DNA from: Candidatus Aminicenantota bacterium
GTDB lineage: Bacteria > Acidobacteriota > Aminicenantia > Aminicenantales > UBA4085
Length of the DNA stretch: 38,154 nt
Assembly: GCA_026393895.1 (NCBI GenBank)
Contig: JAPKZG010000029.1
Location: 1 to 38,154 of the forward strand
Direction: 5' to 3'
Of this stretch, positions 7,026 to 15,823 are shown piece by piece. The position numbers and the translations under genes are program-made. Position 1 is the first letter of the stretch. Each line of letters opens with the position of its first letter. Under the pieces are notes generated by a model. The model had not been told where the DNA came from. It ran no database searches and saw only the letters and a program-made list of their open reading frames with translations.

Positions 7026-8176
7026 AGAGGCCGCGGACGGCTGCCCGCGCCGCCGGGCTCGATAAAACCCTGCTGCGGCAGATCGCCGACCTGGCCGATT
7101 CCTCCTGCGTCGATCTCGGACTGGGGGAGTTGGTATTTCCGACGCCCCGGGCGGTGTTGGATGGAGTTTCTGAAGCGATCGGCCGGTGGCCCCTGGGATA
7201 TACGGCCAACGCGGGGCTCCCGGAATTGAGGGCGCGAATTGCGGCCCGAACCGGTCCGGACGTGGATCCCGACCGCGTGTGTGTCACTTCAGGATCCGAG
7301 GAGGCCCTTTTCCTGTCGCTCGCCGTCCTGGTTGATCCCGGCGACGAAGTCCTGGTCCCCGACCCCGGGTTTCCCGCTTATCCGAAAATCGTCCGGCTTT
7401 GGGGCGGCGTTCCGGTTTATTATCCGCTGGACCGGGGCGACGGGTTTGCCCTGCGGAGCCGGCGGTTGGAATCCCTCGTGACCGAAAAAACCAAAGCCGT
7501 CATTCTCAACAGCCCGAACAATCCCACCGGGGCCGTTTACGCCGGCGATGAGTTCGATCGGCTGGCCGCGGCGCTGGCCGAACGCGGCGTCGTCCCGATT
7601 TCCGACGAAGTCTATCGTGAAATTTATTACGGGAAGACGCGGCCGGAATCGATCCGGACCCGGCTTCCCGAAGCGATCGTCGTCGACAGTCTCTCGAAAA
7701 GCTTCGCCATGACCGGGTGGCGACTGGGGTGGTGCGTCGTTCCGCCCGGGCTCGCCAAGCCCGTGATCGCCATCCACCAGATGGCCGTGACGTGCGCCTC
7801 CGTTCCCGCCCAGCGGGCCACCCTGATCGCTTTCGACGGCGGCGCGGACGACGAACGGCAAAAAAACCTCGGGGAATTGCGCCGCCGCCGCGACCTGGCC
7901 GTCCGGTGCTTGAAAAACGACCTCGGACTTCCGTTTGCCGAGCCCGAAGGCGCTTTTTACGTGTTCGTCGACGTGTCTTCCTGGCGGGCGGACCGGGGGA
8001 CGTCCCTGGATATCGCCGCCGCCTTAGCCGTCCGGTCGAAAGTGATCGCCATTCCCGGAATCGCGTTCGGGCCCGGGGGCGAGGGTTTCCTCCGGTTGTC
8101 GTTCGCCGGAGACCCGGAAGATTTCGCCGAAGGCGTCCGCCGGATCGCATCTTTCGGGCCGACGTCCCGGGCCTGA
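7022..8176 (+). CDS. PLP aminotransferase, likely N-acetyl-diaminopimelate aminotransferase
   Basis: The 384-residue protein is a fold-type I, class I/II aminotransferase. SPNNPTG (residues ~161-167) and SDEVYREIYY contact the cofactor, and the PLP lysine is near residue 226 in SLSKSFAMTGWRLG. The arginine in the C-terminal FLRLSFAG segment should bind the substrate carboxylate. It begins with GTG overlapping the previous stop (GTGA). In the acetylase branch this step moves an amino group from glutamate to N-acetyl-2-amino-6-oxopimelate, and the gene completes a DapA-like/DapH/aminotransferase/deacetylase set. Specificity is inferred from the operon. Confidence 0.85.
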   Translation: MKRPRTAARAAGLDKTLLRQIADLADSSCVDLGLGELVFPTPRAVLDGVSEAIGRWPLGYTANAGLPELRARIAARTGPDVDPDRVCVTSGSEEALFLSLAVLVDPGDEVLVPDPGFPAYPKIVRLWGGVPVYYPLDRGDGFALRSRRLESLVTEKTKAVILNSPNNPTGAVYAGDEFDRLAAALAERGVVPISDEVYREIYYGKTRPESIRTRLPEAIVVDSLSKSFAMTGWRLGWCVVPPGLAKPVIAIHQMAVTCASVPAQRATLIAFDGGADDERQKNLGELRRRRDLAVRCLKNDLGLPFAEPEGAFYVFVDVSSWRADRGTSLDIAAALAVRSKVIAIPGIAFGPGGEGFLRLSFAGDPEDFAEGVRRIASFGPTSRA

Positions 8177-8203
8177 CGTCCGGGCGGAGGCCTGATGAAA
8201 ATC

Positions 8204-8232
8204 TTTTCCTTTGAACCCGATTGGATTATAAT
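8204..8232 (+). promoter_or_regulatory. Possible promoter of the acyltransferase gene
   Basis: A perfect TATAAT lies at 8227-8232, 38 bases before the GTG start. The -35 region at the usual distance (TTTTCC, 8204-8209) is poor, so this may be weak or activator-dependent. It is the first non-coding stretch after the dap operon. Confidence 0.35.
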
Positions 8233-8270
8233 CGCCGCATTCGAGAGACCGGCTGGAGGACGAAGGAATC

Positions 8271-9374
8271 GTGCATCACGAGCGGTTTCTTTCCATCGAC
8301 GCGTTTCGCGGCCTGACGGTCGCGGCGATGTTGCTCGTCAACAATCCCGGAAGCTGGAGCCATGTGTATCCGCCGTTGCGCCATGCCGCCTGGCACGGTT
8401 GGACGGTCACGGACCTGATTTCCCCCTTTTTCCTGTTCATCGTCGGCCTGGTGATTCCTTTTTCGTTCGGTCGCCGGATGCGGGAAGGAACGCCGGCGTC
8501 CGGCCTGATTTCCAAGGTTTTCAAAAGATCGGCGGTCATTTTCCTTCTCGGATTTCTTCTCAACCTGTTTCCCTCGTTCGATTTTTCCACGGTTCGGATT
8601 CCTGGCGTGCTCCAGAGAATTGCCCTATGTTACCTGGCCGGAGCGCTGGTTTATCTCAAAACGAAGCCCGCCGGCCGGCTCGCGCTTTCGATCGTTCTTC
8701 TCGCCGGATATACGGCTCTTCTCCGGTTTGTTCCCGTTCCCGGGTTCGGACCCGGAATCCTGGAACCCGTAGGAAATCTTCCGGGATATGTGGACGCGAA
8801 GCTTCTGGCGGGCCATTTGCTGAGGACCGATTTCGACCCGGAAGGGCTCTTGAGCACGCTTCCGGCCGTCGTCACCGTGCTGCTGGGGACGATGCTCGGA
8901 GATTGGATGCGGAGTTTCCGGACGATCTTCCGGAAAACGCTGGGCGTTTTTTCCGCCGGAATCCCCCTGACCGCGGCCGGGTTTCTTCTTCATCCTTATC
9001 TACCGATCAACAAATCCCTCTGGACGGGTTCGTACGTTCTTTTTACGGCCGGCATGGCCTTGATCGTCTTCGGCCTTTGTTTTGTCCTTATCGAAGGCCT
9101 CCGGTGGAAACAGTGGGCCCCGCCTTTTCTCGTCATCGGGTCCAATCCGATTGCGGTGTTCGTCGGGTCGGCGCTGCTTTCGAAAATCCTGCTCGTGATC
9201 AAGGTTTCGGACGGCGGCGCGGCCGTAAATCCCGTCGTCTGGCTCCACGGGCATTTCTTCGCCCCGTTGGCCGGACCGGTCCTGGGGTCGTTGATTTATG
9301 CCGTCGTGTACGTTCTCCTGTGGATCGGCTTGGCGGCCCCGTTGTACAAGCACCGGCTGTTCCTGAAGATTTAA
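8271..9374 (+). CDS. Membrane acyltransferase, heparan-glucosaminide N-acetyltransferase-like
   Basis: The 367 residues form about ten membrane helices. The N-terminus (RFLSIDAFRGLTVAAMLLVN) and the following loop HAAWHGWTVTDLISPFFLFIVG are hallmarks of the COG4299/HGSNAT family, whose members move acetyl groups across the membrane onto amino sugars via a loop histidine. In bacteria the acceptor is unknown; envelope glucosamine is a reasonable guess. GTG 8271 follows GGAGGA (8255-8260) and AAGGA (8263-8267). The downstream ABC exporter and NamZ suggest a cell-wall sugar theme, but that link is inference. Confidence 0.8.
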   Translation: MHHERFLSIDAFRGLTVAAMLLVNNPGSWSHVYPPLRHAAWHGWTVTDLISPFFLFIVGLVIPFSFGRRMREGTPASGLISKVFKRSAVIFLLGFLLNLFPSFDFSTVRIPGVLQRIALCYLAGALVYLKTKPAGRLALSIVLLAGYTALLRFVPVPGFGPGILEPVGNLPGYVDAKLLAGHLLRTDFDPEGLLSTLPAVVTVLLGTMLGDWMRSFRTIFRKTLGVFSAGIPLTAAGFLLHPYLPINKSLWTGSYVLFTAGMALIVFGLCFVLIEGLRWKQWAPPFLVIGSNPIAVFVGSALLSKILLVIKVSDGGAAVNPVVWLHGHFFAPLAGPVLGSLIYAVVYVLLWIGLAAPLYKHRLFLKI

Positions 9375-9435
9375 CCAATCGGTCATTGTGACTTCGACTG
9401 GAATGCATGATCATCGTCTCGATGCAGAAAACGCC

Positions 9436-10431
9436 ATGAACGCGATCACGGTTGAAAACCTCACGAGAAAATTCGGGGACGTGACGGCGGTCGACGGGAT
9501 TTCCTTTTTTGTTCCTCAGGGAGAGCTGTTCGGCCTTCTCGGTCCCAACGGAGCGGGAAAAACGACGACCATCAACATGTTGGCCACGCTTCTCCGGCCC
9601 ACTTCCGGACGGGCCGAGGTCGGCGGGTTCGATGTCCTGAAAAGCAGAGACGATGTCCGAAAAAACATCGGCATCGTCTTCCAGGAAACCGCCCTGGACG
9701 GGAAACTCACCGGCCGGGAAAACCTCGAATTCCATGCGATGATGTACGGCCTGCCGAAGGAAGAGCGGAAGCGGCGTATCGACGACGTCCTCGACCTCGT
9801 CGAACTGGCCGATAAGGCGAAAACGCTGGTCGAAAAATATTCCGGAGGGATGAAAAGACGGCTCGAAATCGGCCGCGGTCTGATCCAGCATCCCAAGGTC
9901 CTCTTTCTCGATGAGCCGACGCTGGGCCTTGACGCCCAAACCCGGCGCCGTATCTGGGATTACGTCCGACGGCTGAACCGGGATCGGAAGGTGACGATCA
10001 TCCTGACGACGCATTACATGGAGGAAGCCGATTTCCTGTGCGACCGGATCGCGATCATGGATCACGGCAAATTCGTCGCGCTCGATACGCCCGCCCGTTT
10101 GAAGGATATTCTGGGCGGTGACGTCATCAGCCTGGAAATCGAAGGCGACACGGATGTCCTGGACAAGGCGTTTACCTCCCTGGACGGGGTCAAAAAATAT
10201 GTCCGGAGGGGAGAGGTCGTGAACCTGACCGTGGAAAAAGGCGAACGCCGGATCCCGGAAATCGTCACCCTGGCCCAGCAAAACGGGATTGCGGTCGCCT
10301 GCGTCCACCTCCGGAAGCCGAGCCTTGAGGACGTCTTTCTCCATTTCACCGGGCATACGATCCGGGAACAGGAGGCCGGCATCGTTGAACGGAACCGAGG
10401 GATGATGACCCGGAGGAGGCGCCGGTCATGA
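9436..10431 (+). CDS. ABC exporter ATP-binding subunit (DrrA-like)
   Basis: This 331-residue ATPase has Walker A GPNGAGKT (residues 36-43), the signature YSGGMKRRLEIGRGL (~137-150), Walker B with LFLDEPTLGLD, and the H-loop TTHYMEEAD. The C-terminal extension with a LEDVFLHFTG ending is typical of daunorubicin-resistance/ABC-2 exporters. It pairs with the overlapping permease gene (ATGA) to form a homodimeric-type exporter for a lipid, polyketide, drug or cell-wall sugar. ATG 9436 is chosen because homologues begin there; the frame extends to GTG 9388, and no start has a strong ribosome-binding site. Confidence 0.88.
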   Translation: MNAITVENLTRKFGDVTAVDGISFFVPQGELFGLLGPNGAGKTTTINMLATLLRPTSGRAEVGGFDVLKSRDDVRKNIGIVFQETALDGKLTGRENLEFHAMMYGLPKEERKRRIDDVLDLVELADKAKTLVEKYSGGMKRRLEIGRGLIQHPKVLFLDEPTLGLDAQTRRRIWDYVRRLNRDRKVTIILTTHYMEEADFLCDRIAIMDHGKFVALDTPARLKDILGGDVISLEIEGDTDVLDKAFTSLDGVKKYVRRGEVVNLTVEKGERRIPEIVTLAQQNGIAVACVHLRKPSLEDVFLHFTGHTIREQEAGIVERNRGMMTRRRRRS

Positions 10432-11195
10432 TCATCAACGGCACGGCCATTTACGTCCTCTGGCTCCGGGAAATGAAACGCTACGTCCGGGCCACGTCCC
10501 GGATTATCGGTTCGCTGCTCCAACCTCTTTTTTTCCTCGTTTTCCTCGGGCTCGGATTCCGCAAAATGCCCGTGCCGGGATTGACCGCGGGTATGGATTA
10601 CGTCCGTTTTCTCGTCCCGGGCATTCTGGGGATGACCCTGTTGTTTTCGTCGGCAATGCAAGGATTGTCCGTCCTGTGGGACAGGGAATTCGGGTTCTTG
10701 AAGGAAATCATGGTCGCCCCGGTCAGCCGGACGTCCATCGTTCTCGGCCGGATCGCCGGCGGGACGACGACGACGATGATCCAGGGTTTGCTGATGCTGG
10801 CCCTCTCCTTCGTTGTCGGATTCCGCATCCATGGTTTTTTGTTGTTTCTGTGGGCGCTTGTTTTCATGATCCTGATCGCCTTCACCTTCATCGGGCTTGG
10901 CCTGATTTTCGCTTCCCGGATGAAGGACATGCAGGGTTTCGGCCTGATCATCAACTTCATCATTTTTCCGCTGTTTTTCCTTTCGGGGGCGCTCTACCCG
11001 CTGGAAAATCTTCCCCCATGGATCCGGATCCTGTCATACGCCGATCCGCTGACCTTCGGTGTGGATGGATTGCGAGGCACCCTGATCGGTGTGTCGTCGC
11101 ATCCCCTTCTTCTGGATTTCCTGCTTCTCAGCGGATTCGCCGTGGTGATGGTGATGCTGGGGGCGTACTTCTTTGAAAAGAGCGAAAGCGTTTGA
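10428..11195 (+). CDS. ABC-2 type exporter permease (DrrB-like)
   Basis: The 255-residue protein has six predicted membrane helices and the ABC-2 features: an amphipathic N-terminal stretch (YVLWLREMKRYVRATSR), FLVPGILGMTLLFSSAMQG, a coupling segment WDREFGFLKEIMVAPVSR, and the late hydrophobic FPLFFLSGALYPLENLP. It starts within the stop of the ATPase gene, so the two are translationally coupled and form the transporter. The substrate cannot be told from sequence. namZ begins 20 bases downstream, behind its own ribosome-binding site. Confidence 0.87.
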   Translation: MIINGTAIYVLWLREMKRYVRATSRIIGSLLQPLFFLVFLGLGFRKMPVPGLTAGMDYVRFLVPGILGMTLLFSSAMQGLSVLWDREFGFLKEIMVAPVSRTSIVLGRIAGGTTTTMIQGLLMLALSFVVGFRIHGFLLFLWALVFMILIAFTFIGLGLIFASRMKDMQGFGLIINFIIFPLFFLSGALYPLENLPPWIRILSYADPLTFGVDGLRGTLIGVSSHPLLLDFLLLSGFAVVMVMLGAYFFEKSESV

Positions 11196-11214
11196 TCTCG
11201 AGGGGAGGAGAATC

Positions 11215-12567
11215 ATGGCCCCGATGACCCAATGGGAGAAACGGGCGACCGCGATCGGATTTTGGCTGGCCGTGGGCCTTCTTGCGCCGTCCTGCCGTCC
11301 TAAACCGGACTTGAAACCGGACGACGGGGCCGGATATGCCGAGCCCGCCGGGCGGGTCCGGCCGGGGATCGAAGTGCTGGTTTCGGAGCGGCTGGACTTG
11401 ATTCGGGGGAAAAACGTCGGCCTGATCACAAATCCGTCCGGGGTGGACGGGCGATTGAACAGCACGATATCCATCCTCCGGCGAACGCCGGGAGTCAATC
11501 TCGTCGCCCTCTACGCGCCCGAGCACGGCGTTCGCGGCGACGCTCAGGCGGGCGAGTATGTCTCGTTCTACGTCGATCCCAAATATCGGCTTCCGGTCTT
11601 CAGTCTCTACGGACCGTCGCAGAAACCGCAACCGGGCATGCTGAAGGATATCGATGAATTCATGCGGTCGTTTGACACGACCGCCGAGGATAAAACCGTC
11701 GGGCCGGAGATGACCCACGACATCGACGTTCTCGTGTTCGACATCCAGGACATCGGGACGCGCGTTTACACCTACGCCGCGACGATGGCCTACGCCATGC
11801 AGACGTGCGCCGAAAGCGGCGTCGAATTCGTCGTCCTTGACCGGCCGAACCCGATCACCGGCCGCGTCCTGGAAGGCCCGGTCCTGGAATATCCGGAATT
11901 CAGCAGTTTCATCGGACTTTATCCCGTTCCCCTCCGGCCCGGGATGACGATCGGAGAGCTGGCCCGTTTGATCAACGACCGATTCCTGAAGAAAAAGGCG
12001 AAACTGACGGTCGTCCCGATGAAGGGTTGGAAGCCGGGCATGTGGTTTGAGGAGACCGGGCTGCCGTGGGTGACCCCTTCTCCCAACATGCCGACCGTGG
12101 ACACGGCCGTCGTATATCCCGGCCAGGTCTTGATCGAAGGAACAAACGTCTCGGAGGGACGGGGTACGACCCATCCGTTCGAGTACTTCGGCGCGCCGTG
12201 GATCGACGGGTATGAGCTGACGGGCCGGCTCAACGCCCTCCGCCTGCCCGGCGTAACTTTCCGGGAACAGTGGTTTTCCCCGACGTTTTCCAAGTTTAGA
12301 GACGAACGGTGCGGCGGATGCCAGATCCACGTCACCGACCGGAACGTTTTCCGCCCCGTCCGGACCTCCCTCCACATCATTTCCGTCCTGCGGGAGATGT
12401 ATCCGGACCAGTTCGTCTTTCATGACGAATATTTCGACAAGGTTTGCGGAACATCGACCGTCCGGAAGGCGCTTCTCGGAGGCGTCGCGGCCGACGCGAT
12501 CGTCCGCGGATTCGAAAAGGGCTTGGGGGAGTTTGAAGTCCTCCGGAAGCCGTATCTTTTGTATTAA
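11215..12567 (+). CDS. namZ: Exo-beta-N-acetylmuramidase NamZ (DUF1343), lipoprotein
   Basis: This 450-residue protein has an N-terminal signal ending in LLAPSC, a lipobox, so it should be a lipoprotein facing the periplasm. The rest matches the DUF1343/NamZ family: GKNVGLITNPSGVD (~residues 65-78), LYAPEHGVRG with a conserved Glu-His, VFDIQDIGTRVYTY, DRPNPI, and TVYPGQVLIEGTNVSEGRGT-like text near residue 310. NamZ removes terminal MurNAc from peptidoglycan fragments, feeding wall recycling. ATG 11215 follows GGGGAGGAG (11202-11210); a TTG at 11173 would overlap the permease and spoil the signal peptide. Confidence 0.88.
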   Translation: MAPMTQWEKRATAIGFWLAVGLLAPSCRPKPDLKPDDGAGYAEPAGRVRPGIEVLVSERLDLIRGKNVGLITNPSGVDGRLNSTISILRRTPGVNLVALYAPEHGVRGDAQAGEYVSFYVDPKYRLPVFSLYGPSQKPQPGMLKDIDEFMRSFDTTAEDKTVGPEMTHDIDVLVFDIQDIGTRVYTYAATMAYAMQTCAESGVEFVVLDRPNPITGRVLEGPVLEYPEFSSFIGLYPVPLRPGMTIGELARLINDRFLKKKAKLTVVPMKGWKPGMWFEETGLPWVTPSPNMPTVDTAVVYPGQVLIEGTNVSEGRGTTHPFEYFGAPWIDGYELTGRLNALRLPGVTFREQWFSPTFSKFRDERCGGCQIHVTDRNVFRPVRTSLHIISVLREMYPDQFVFHDEYFDKVCGTSTVRKALLGGVAADAIVRGFEKGLGEFEVLRKPYLLY

Positions 12568-12575
12568 TCGCCGCC

Positions 12576-12603
12576 GCCGGATTTTCCGGCCGAGGTTCTT
12601 TTA
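12576..12603 (+). terminator. Terminator after namZ
   Basis: GCCGGA (12576-12581) and TCCGGC (12585-12590) form a perfect six-base-pair stem with a TTT loop, followed after a short spacer by a T-rich stretch (12596-12603). It separates namZ from the next promoter, which begins immediately at 12604. The T-run is not contiguous with the stem, so efficiency may be modest. Confidence 0.45.
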
Positions 12604-12632
12604 TTGACATCCCGGGACGACGGGTTTATATT
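12604..12632 (+). promoter_or_regulatory. Consensus promoter, apparently leaderless
   Basis: TTGACA (12604-12609), 17 bases, then TATATT (12627-12632). The expected start of transcription, six to seven bases later, coincides with the GTG at 12639. No ribosome-binding site exists in between, pointing to a leaderless mRNA. Confidence 0.7.
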
Positions 12633-12638
12633 TTTCAG

Positions 12639-14117
12639 GTGGAGACATCAACGAATTTCAATCGCCTTTCGACCCGGATCAAAGCCGCGGGTATTTTGCT
12701 TTTCTTTGTTTTGAGCGCGGCCGGAACATTCGACGCATCCCCTCAGGTTCGGCCGGAGGCCCTGGGTCCCGCCAAGCCGACGAGCGTCGTCAAATTGATA
12801 TTCGTCCATCATTCGACGGGGGAAAATTGGCTCCAGGACGGTTATGGTAATTTGGGCATAGAATTGGGCGCCAACAATTATTTCACCAGCGATACGAATT
12901 ACGGGTGGGGGCCCAACGGCATCGGCGACCGCACCGACATCCCGGATTGGCGGGAATGGTTCCGTGGCTCCAACACGGCGGCGATCATGAAAGCCCTGTA
13001 CGCCGAAAGCGGCCGGCATTCGTCCTACACTCGTTCGCTTGCCGATCCCTCAGGTCCGAATGAAATCATCATGTTCAAGAGCTGTTTTCCCAACTCCGCC
13101 CTGGAGGGGAATCCGAACGATCCGCCGGACGGCTCGAACCCCGGATTGAATGTTGGTTATGCGAAATACGTATACAACGATCTGTTGAAATATTTTATGA
13201 CGCGGCCGGACAAGCTCTTTGTCGTCATCACGGCCCCGCCGCTCTCCGACAATACCTATGCCGCCAACGCCCGCGCGTTCAACAATTGGCTCGTCTTCGA
13301 CTGGCTGACGCAGAACGCCTATGCCTTCAACAACGTCGTTGTCTTCGATTTCTATAACATCCTGACCGATCCGAACGCCCATCATCGGTGGTACAACAAC
13401 GCCATTCAACACGTCGCCCAAACTCGCAACACGTTGTATTACCCCGCAAGTCCAGGCGACGACCATCCCAGCATCGCCGGCAGCCGAAAAGCGAAGACCG
13501 AATTCGTCCCCCTGCTCAACGTTTATTATAACCGCTGGAAGGCGGTCAATGTCCCCGTGACCCGGACCTATACTTCCCGGGGCGCGGAGGACGGCTGGGT
13601 TTTGGAATCGGGGGAGAACAGCAGCGTGGGAGGGACGCTCAATGCCGGCTCCCTGAGCTTGAACGTGGGCGACAACGCCCAAAAAAAACAATTCCGGGCC
13701 TTCCTGTCCTTAGATACGCACGACATCCCCGACAACGCGGTCTTCGTTTCCGCCACCCTTCAGGTCAAACGCCAAGGACAAGTCAATCAGAATCCCATGG
13801 AATTCGCCAATATGCTGGCGGACGTAAAAAAAGGCGCCTTCGGCGGCTCTAATAGCCTGGTGGTCGCGGATTTCCAATCTCCGGCGAACCTGGCCCCGTG
13901 TTGCACGTTCGCCGAAACGTCCGTCAACGGCTGGTACAGCGCCAAATTGATTTCCGGCTCGTTGCCGTTCATCAACAAGACCGGATTGACCCAATTCCGC
14001 GTCCGTTTCAACGTGGACGACGACAACGACTCGGTGGCGGATTATCTTCAATTTTACAGCGGAGAGGCGGCTTCGACGAATCGTCCCCGTCTGGTCATAA
14101 CCTACATCGTCCCGTAA
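12639..14117 (+). CDS. Secreted SGNH-like protein with C-terminal DNRLRE-like domain
   Basis: The 492-residue protein opens with a basic N-terminus and a hydrophobic signal segment (residues ~17-30). Residues ~50-290 look like an SGNH/GDSL-type domain: LIFVHHSTGENWL, the block IIMFKSCFPNS with its conserved Asn, and a late DDHPS that would supply the Asp-His pair. The usual block-I serine is not obvious; Ser in HHST is the candidate nucleophile. Residues ~300-490 are beta-rich with FRAFLSLDT, LQVKR and RPRLVITY, like DNRLRE/jelly-roll domains of exported proteins. The substrate, perhaps an acetylated glycan, is unknown. The GTG start coincides with the predicted transcript start. Confidence 0.65.
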   Translation: METSTNFNRLSTRIKAAGILLFFVLSAAGTFDASPQVRPEALGPAKPTSVVKLIFVHHSTGENWLQDGYGNLGIELGANNYFTSDTNYGWGPNGIGDRTDIPDWREWFRGSNTAAIMKALYAESGRHSSYTRSLADPSGPNEIIMFKSCFPNSALEGNPNDPPDGSNPGLNVGYAKYVYNDLLKYFMTRPDKLFVVITAPPLSDNTYAANARAFNNWLVFDWLTQNAYAFNNVVVFDFYNILTDPNAHHRWYNNAIQHVAQTRNTLYYPASPGDDHPSIAGSRKAKTEFVPLLNVYYNRWKAVNVPVTRTYTSRGAEDGWVLESGENSSVGGTLNAGSLSLNVGDNAQKKQFRAFLSLDTHDIPDNAVFVSATLQVKRQGQVNQNPMEFANMLADVKKGAFGGSNSLVVADFQSPANLAPCCTFAETSVNGWYSAKLISGSLPFINKTGLTQFRVRFNVDDDNDSVADYLQFYSGEAASTNRPRLVITYIVP

Positions 14118-14192
14118 ATCCCGATTCGATCGGAGCCGCCGAAAAAGAGAAGGGACCGGAAAGCCGGCGATTCCGCGCGCTTTGCCTTCGGG

Positions 14193-14222
14193 TTGTCAAA
14201 TCCCCCTGATTTCCGCTAAAAT
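14193..14222 (+). promoter_or_regulatory. Promoter of the glutamine synthetase-family gene
   Basis: TTGTCA (14193-14198), an 18-base spacer and TAAAAT (14217-14222) predict transcription from about 14229, giving a leader of roughly 75 bases to ATG 14305. Confidence 0.6.
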
Positions 14223-14304
14223 AGAAATCTTCCGTTAAGGCAAGACAAACTAAATGTCCACGGACCAGGCTTTTTTGGCATCCTCAATGACAAGGAGCTC
14301 GTCC

Positions 14305-15801
14305 ATGCCCTCCTCGCGTTTTCCGTTCGCCCTTTCCCATCCTTTATCGGCTCTTCTCGACAAACATCAAAAAGATTTTACCCGGGCGGATTTCGTCCGA
14401 GTCATCGAGCAGAAAGGTCTCGAACGGATTACGTTTCATTACACGGCGCTCGACGGCAAATTGAAGGAACTCAAACTCCCGGTCGCCCACGAGGCCCAGG
14501 CCGAATCGATCCTGGCCGAGGGGGAACGCGTCGACGGGTCCTCTCTGTTCAAGGGGATGGTCGAAACGGCGATGTCCGACCTTTACGTTGTGCCCGTCTA
14601 TTCCTCGGCGTTTCTCAACCCGTTCGACGACCGCAGCCTGGATTTCGTCTGTCGCTATTTCACGAAAGACGGAACACCCGCGCCCTTTGCTCCCGACAAT
14701 ATCCTGAAACGGGCAGCCGACCTGTTCCGGAAGAATACCGGGCTGGAACTCCATGCGCTCGGGGAGATCGAGTTCTATCTTCTCAGCGAGCGCGGCCCCG
14801 AACTTTTTCCGGCCGAAGTCCAGGGGGGATATCACAACGCCTCGCCGTTTCTCAAATCCGGACCGATCGTCAACGAAATCCTCAGCCGGATCACCCAGAT
14901 CACCGGGGCGGTGAAATATGCCCACGGCGAGGTCGGATACGTGGACAGCGTCCGGAGCGACCTGGCCGAAATCAAGGGCAAACGGGCCGAGCAGCTGGAA
15001 GTCGAATTTCTTCCGCGACCGATCACGGACATGGCCGACGACGTCGTCCTCGGCCGGTGGCTGATCCGGAACATCGCCTGGCAAAACGGCTACGCGGCGA
15101 CTTTTACTCCCAAGCTCGAGGAAGGGGTGGCGGGCACGGGCCTGCATTTCCACACGGAACTGCGGCGCGACGGCAAGAACATCATGACCGTCGACTCGGG
15201 CTCCCTATCAGAGGAAGCCCACCTGCGCCTCGTTCCTCACCAGGAGGCGCCGACGTTCGTCTGTTGGAGCGACCTCAACCGAGGGGCGATGATCCGTGTT
15301 CCTCTTGCCTGGGCGAACAAACGGCATCTTGCCCAGGCCGTGAACCCTCAGGACCCCGCGTCTTACGAAGCCGGCGACAGCCGTCAAACCGTCGAACTCC
15401 GCACACCCGACGGAAGCGCCTTGATCCACCTTCTTCTGGCCGGAATCGTCATGTCGGCCGATTGGGCGTTTTCCGGAAACGCGAAGGCGCCCGGGGGGGA
15501 ATCCCCCCTGGCCTTGGCCGAAAAACTCTACGTCAAAGGCGACATTTTCGCCAATAAGGAACTCGTCTCCCGGCTGACGGCGCTGCCGTCCAGCTGCGTC
15601 GGATCCAGCCGGATCCTGTTGAAAAACCGCGACCTGTATGAGCGGAACGGCGTGTTTCCGCCGAGCGTCATTGATTTTGTCGCCAACCTTCTTCAAAAAG
15701 AGGACGACGAGTTCATGAATAAAAAGCTCGGCGAGCTTCCGGCCGACGAACGACGGAGCCGGATGAGGAGCATCATGCATAAGGACATTCACCGCCACTG
15801 A
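14305..15801 (+). CDS. Glutamine synthetase-family enzyme
   Basis: The 498 residues follow the glutamine synthetase plan: a beta-grasp N-domain with VDGSSLFKG, then the catalytic barrel with GEIEFYLL, the metal/ATP stretch ATFTPKL...GTGLHFH, NRGAMIRVP and RQTVELRTPDGSA. The family condenses glutamate, or another amino acid, with an amine at ATP cost. The HHEVAPGQ-type block is altered to HGEVGYV, and no NLY-type adenylylation tyrosine is evident, so regulation and perhaps substrate differ from classic GlnA. ATG 14305 follows AAGGAG by seven bases; upstream ATG 14254 is in frame but lacks a ribosome-binding site. The URO-D-family gene follows after 22 bases. Confidence 0.8.
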   Translation: MPSSRFPFALSHPLSALLDKHQKDFTRADFVRVIEQKGLERITFHYTALDGKLKELKLPVAHEAQAESILAEGERVDGSSLFKGMVETAMSDLYVVPVYSSAFLNPFDDRSLDFVCRYFTKDGTPAPFAPDNILKRAADLFRKNTGLELHALGEIEFYLLSERGPELFPAEVQGGYHNASPFLKSGPIVNEILSRITQITGAVKYAHGEVGYVDSVRSDLAEIKGKRAEQLEVEFLPRPITDMADDVVLGRWLIRNIAWQNGYAATFTPKLEEGVAGTGLHFHTELRRDGKNIMTVDSGSLSEEAHLRLVPHQEAPTFVCWSDLNRGAMIRVPLAWANKRHLAQAVNPQDPASYEAGDSRQTVELRTPDGSALIHLLLAGIVMSADWAFSGNAKAPGGESPLALAEKLYVKGDIFANKELVSRLTALPSSCVGSSRILLKNRDLYERNGVFPPSVIDFVANLLQKEDDEFMNKKLGELPADERRSRMRSIMHKDIHRH

Positions 15802-15823
15802 GAAAGGGGACGGGAACCGACGG

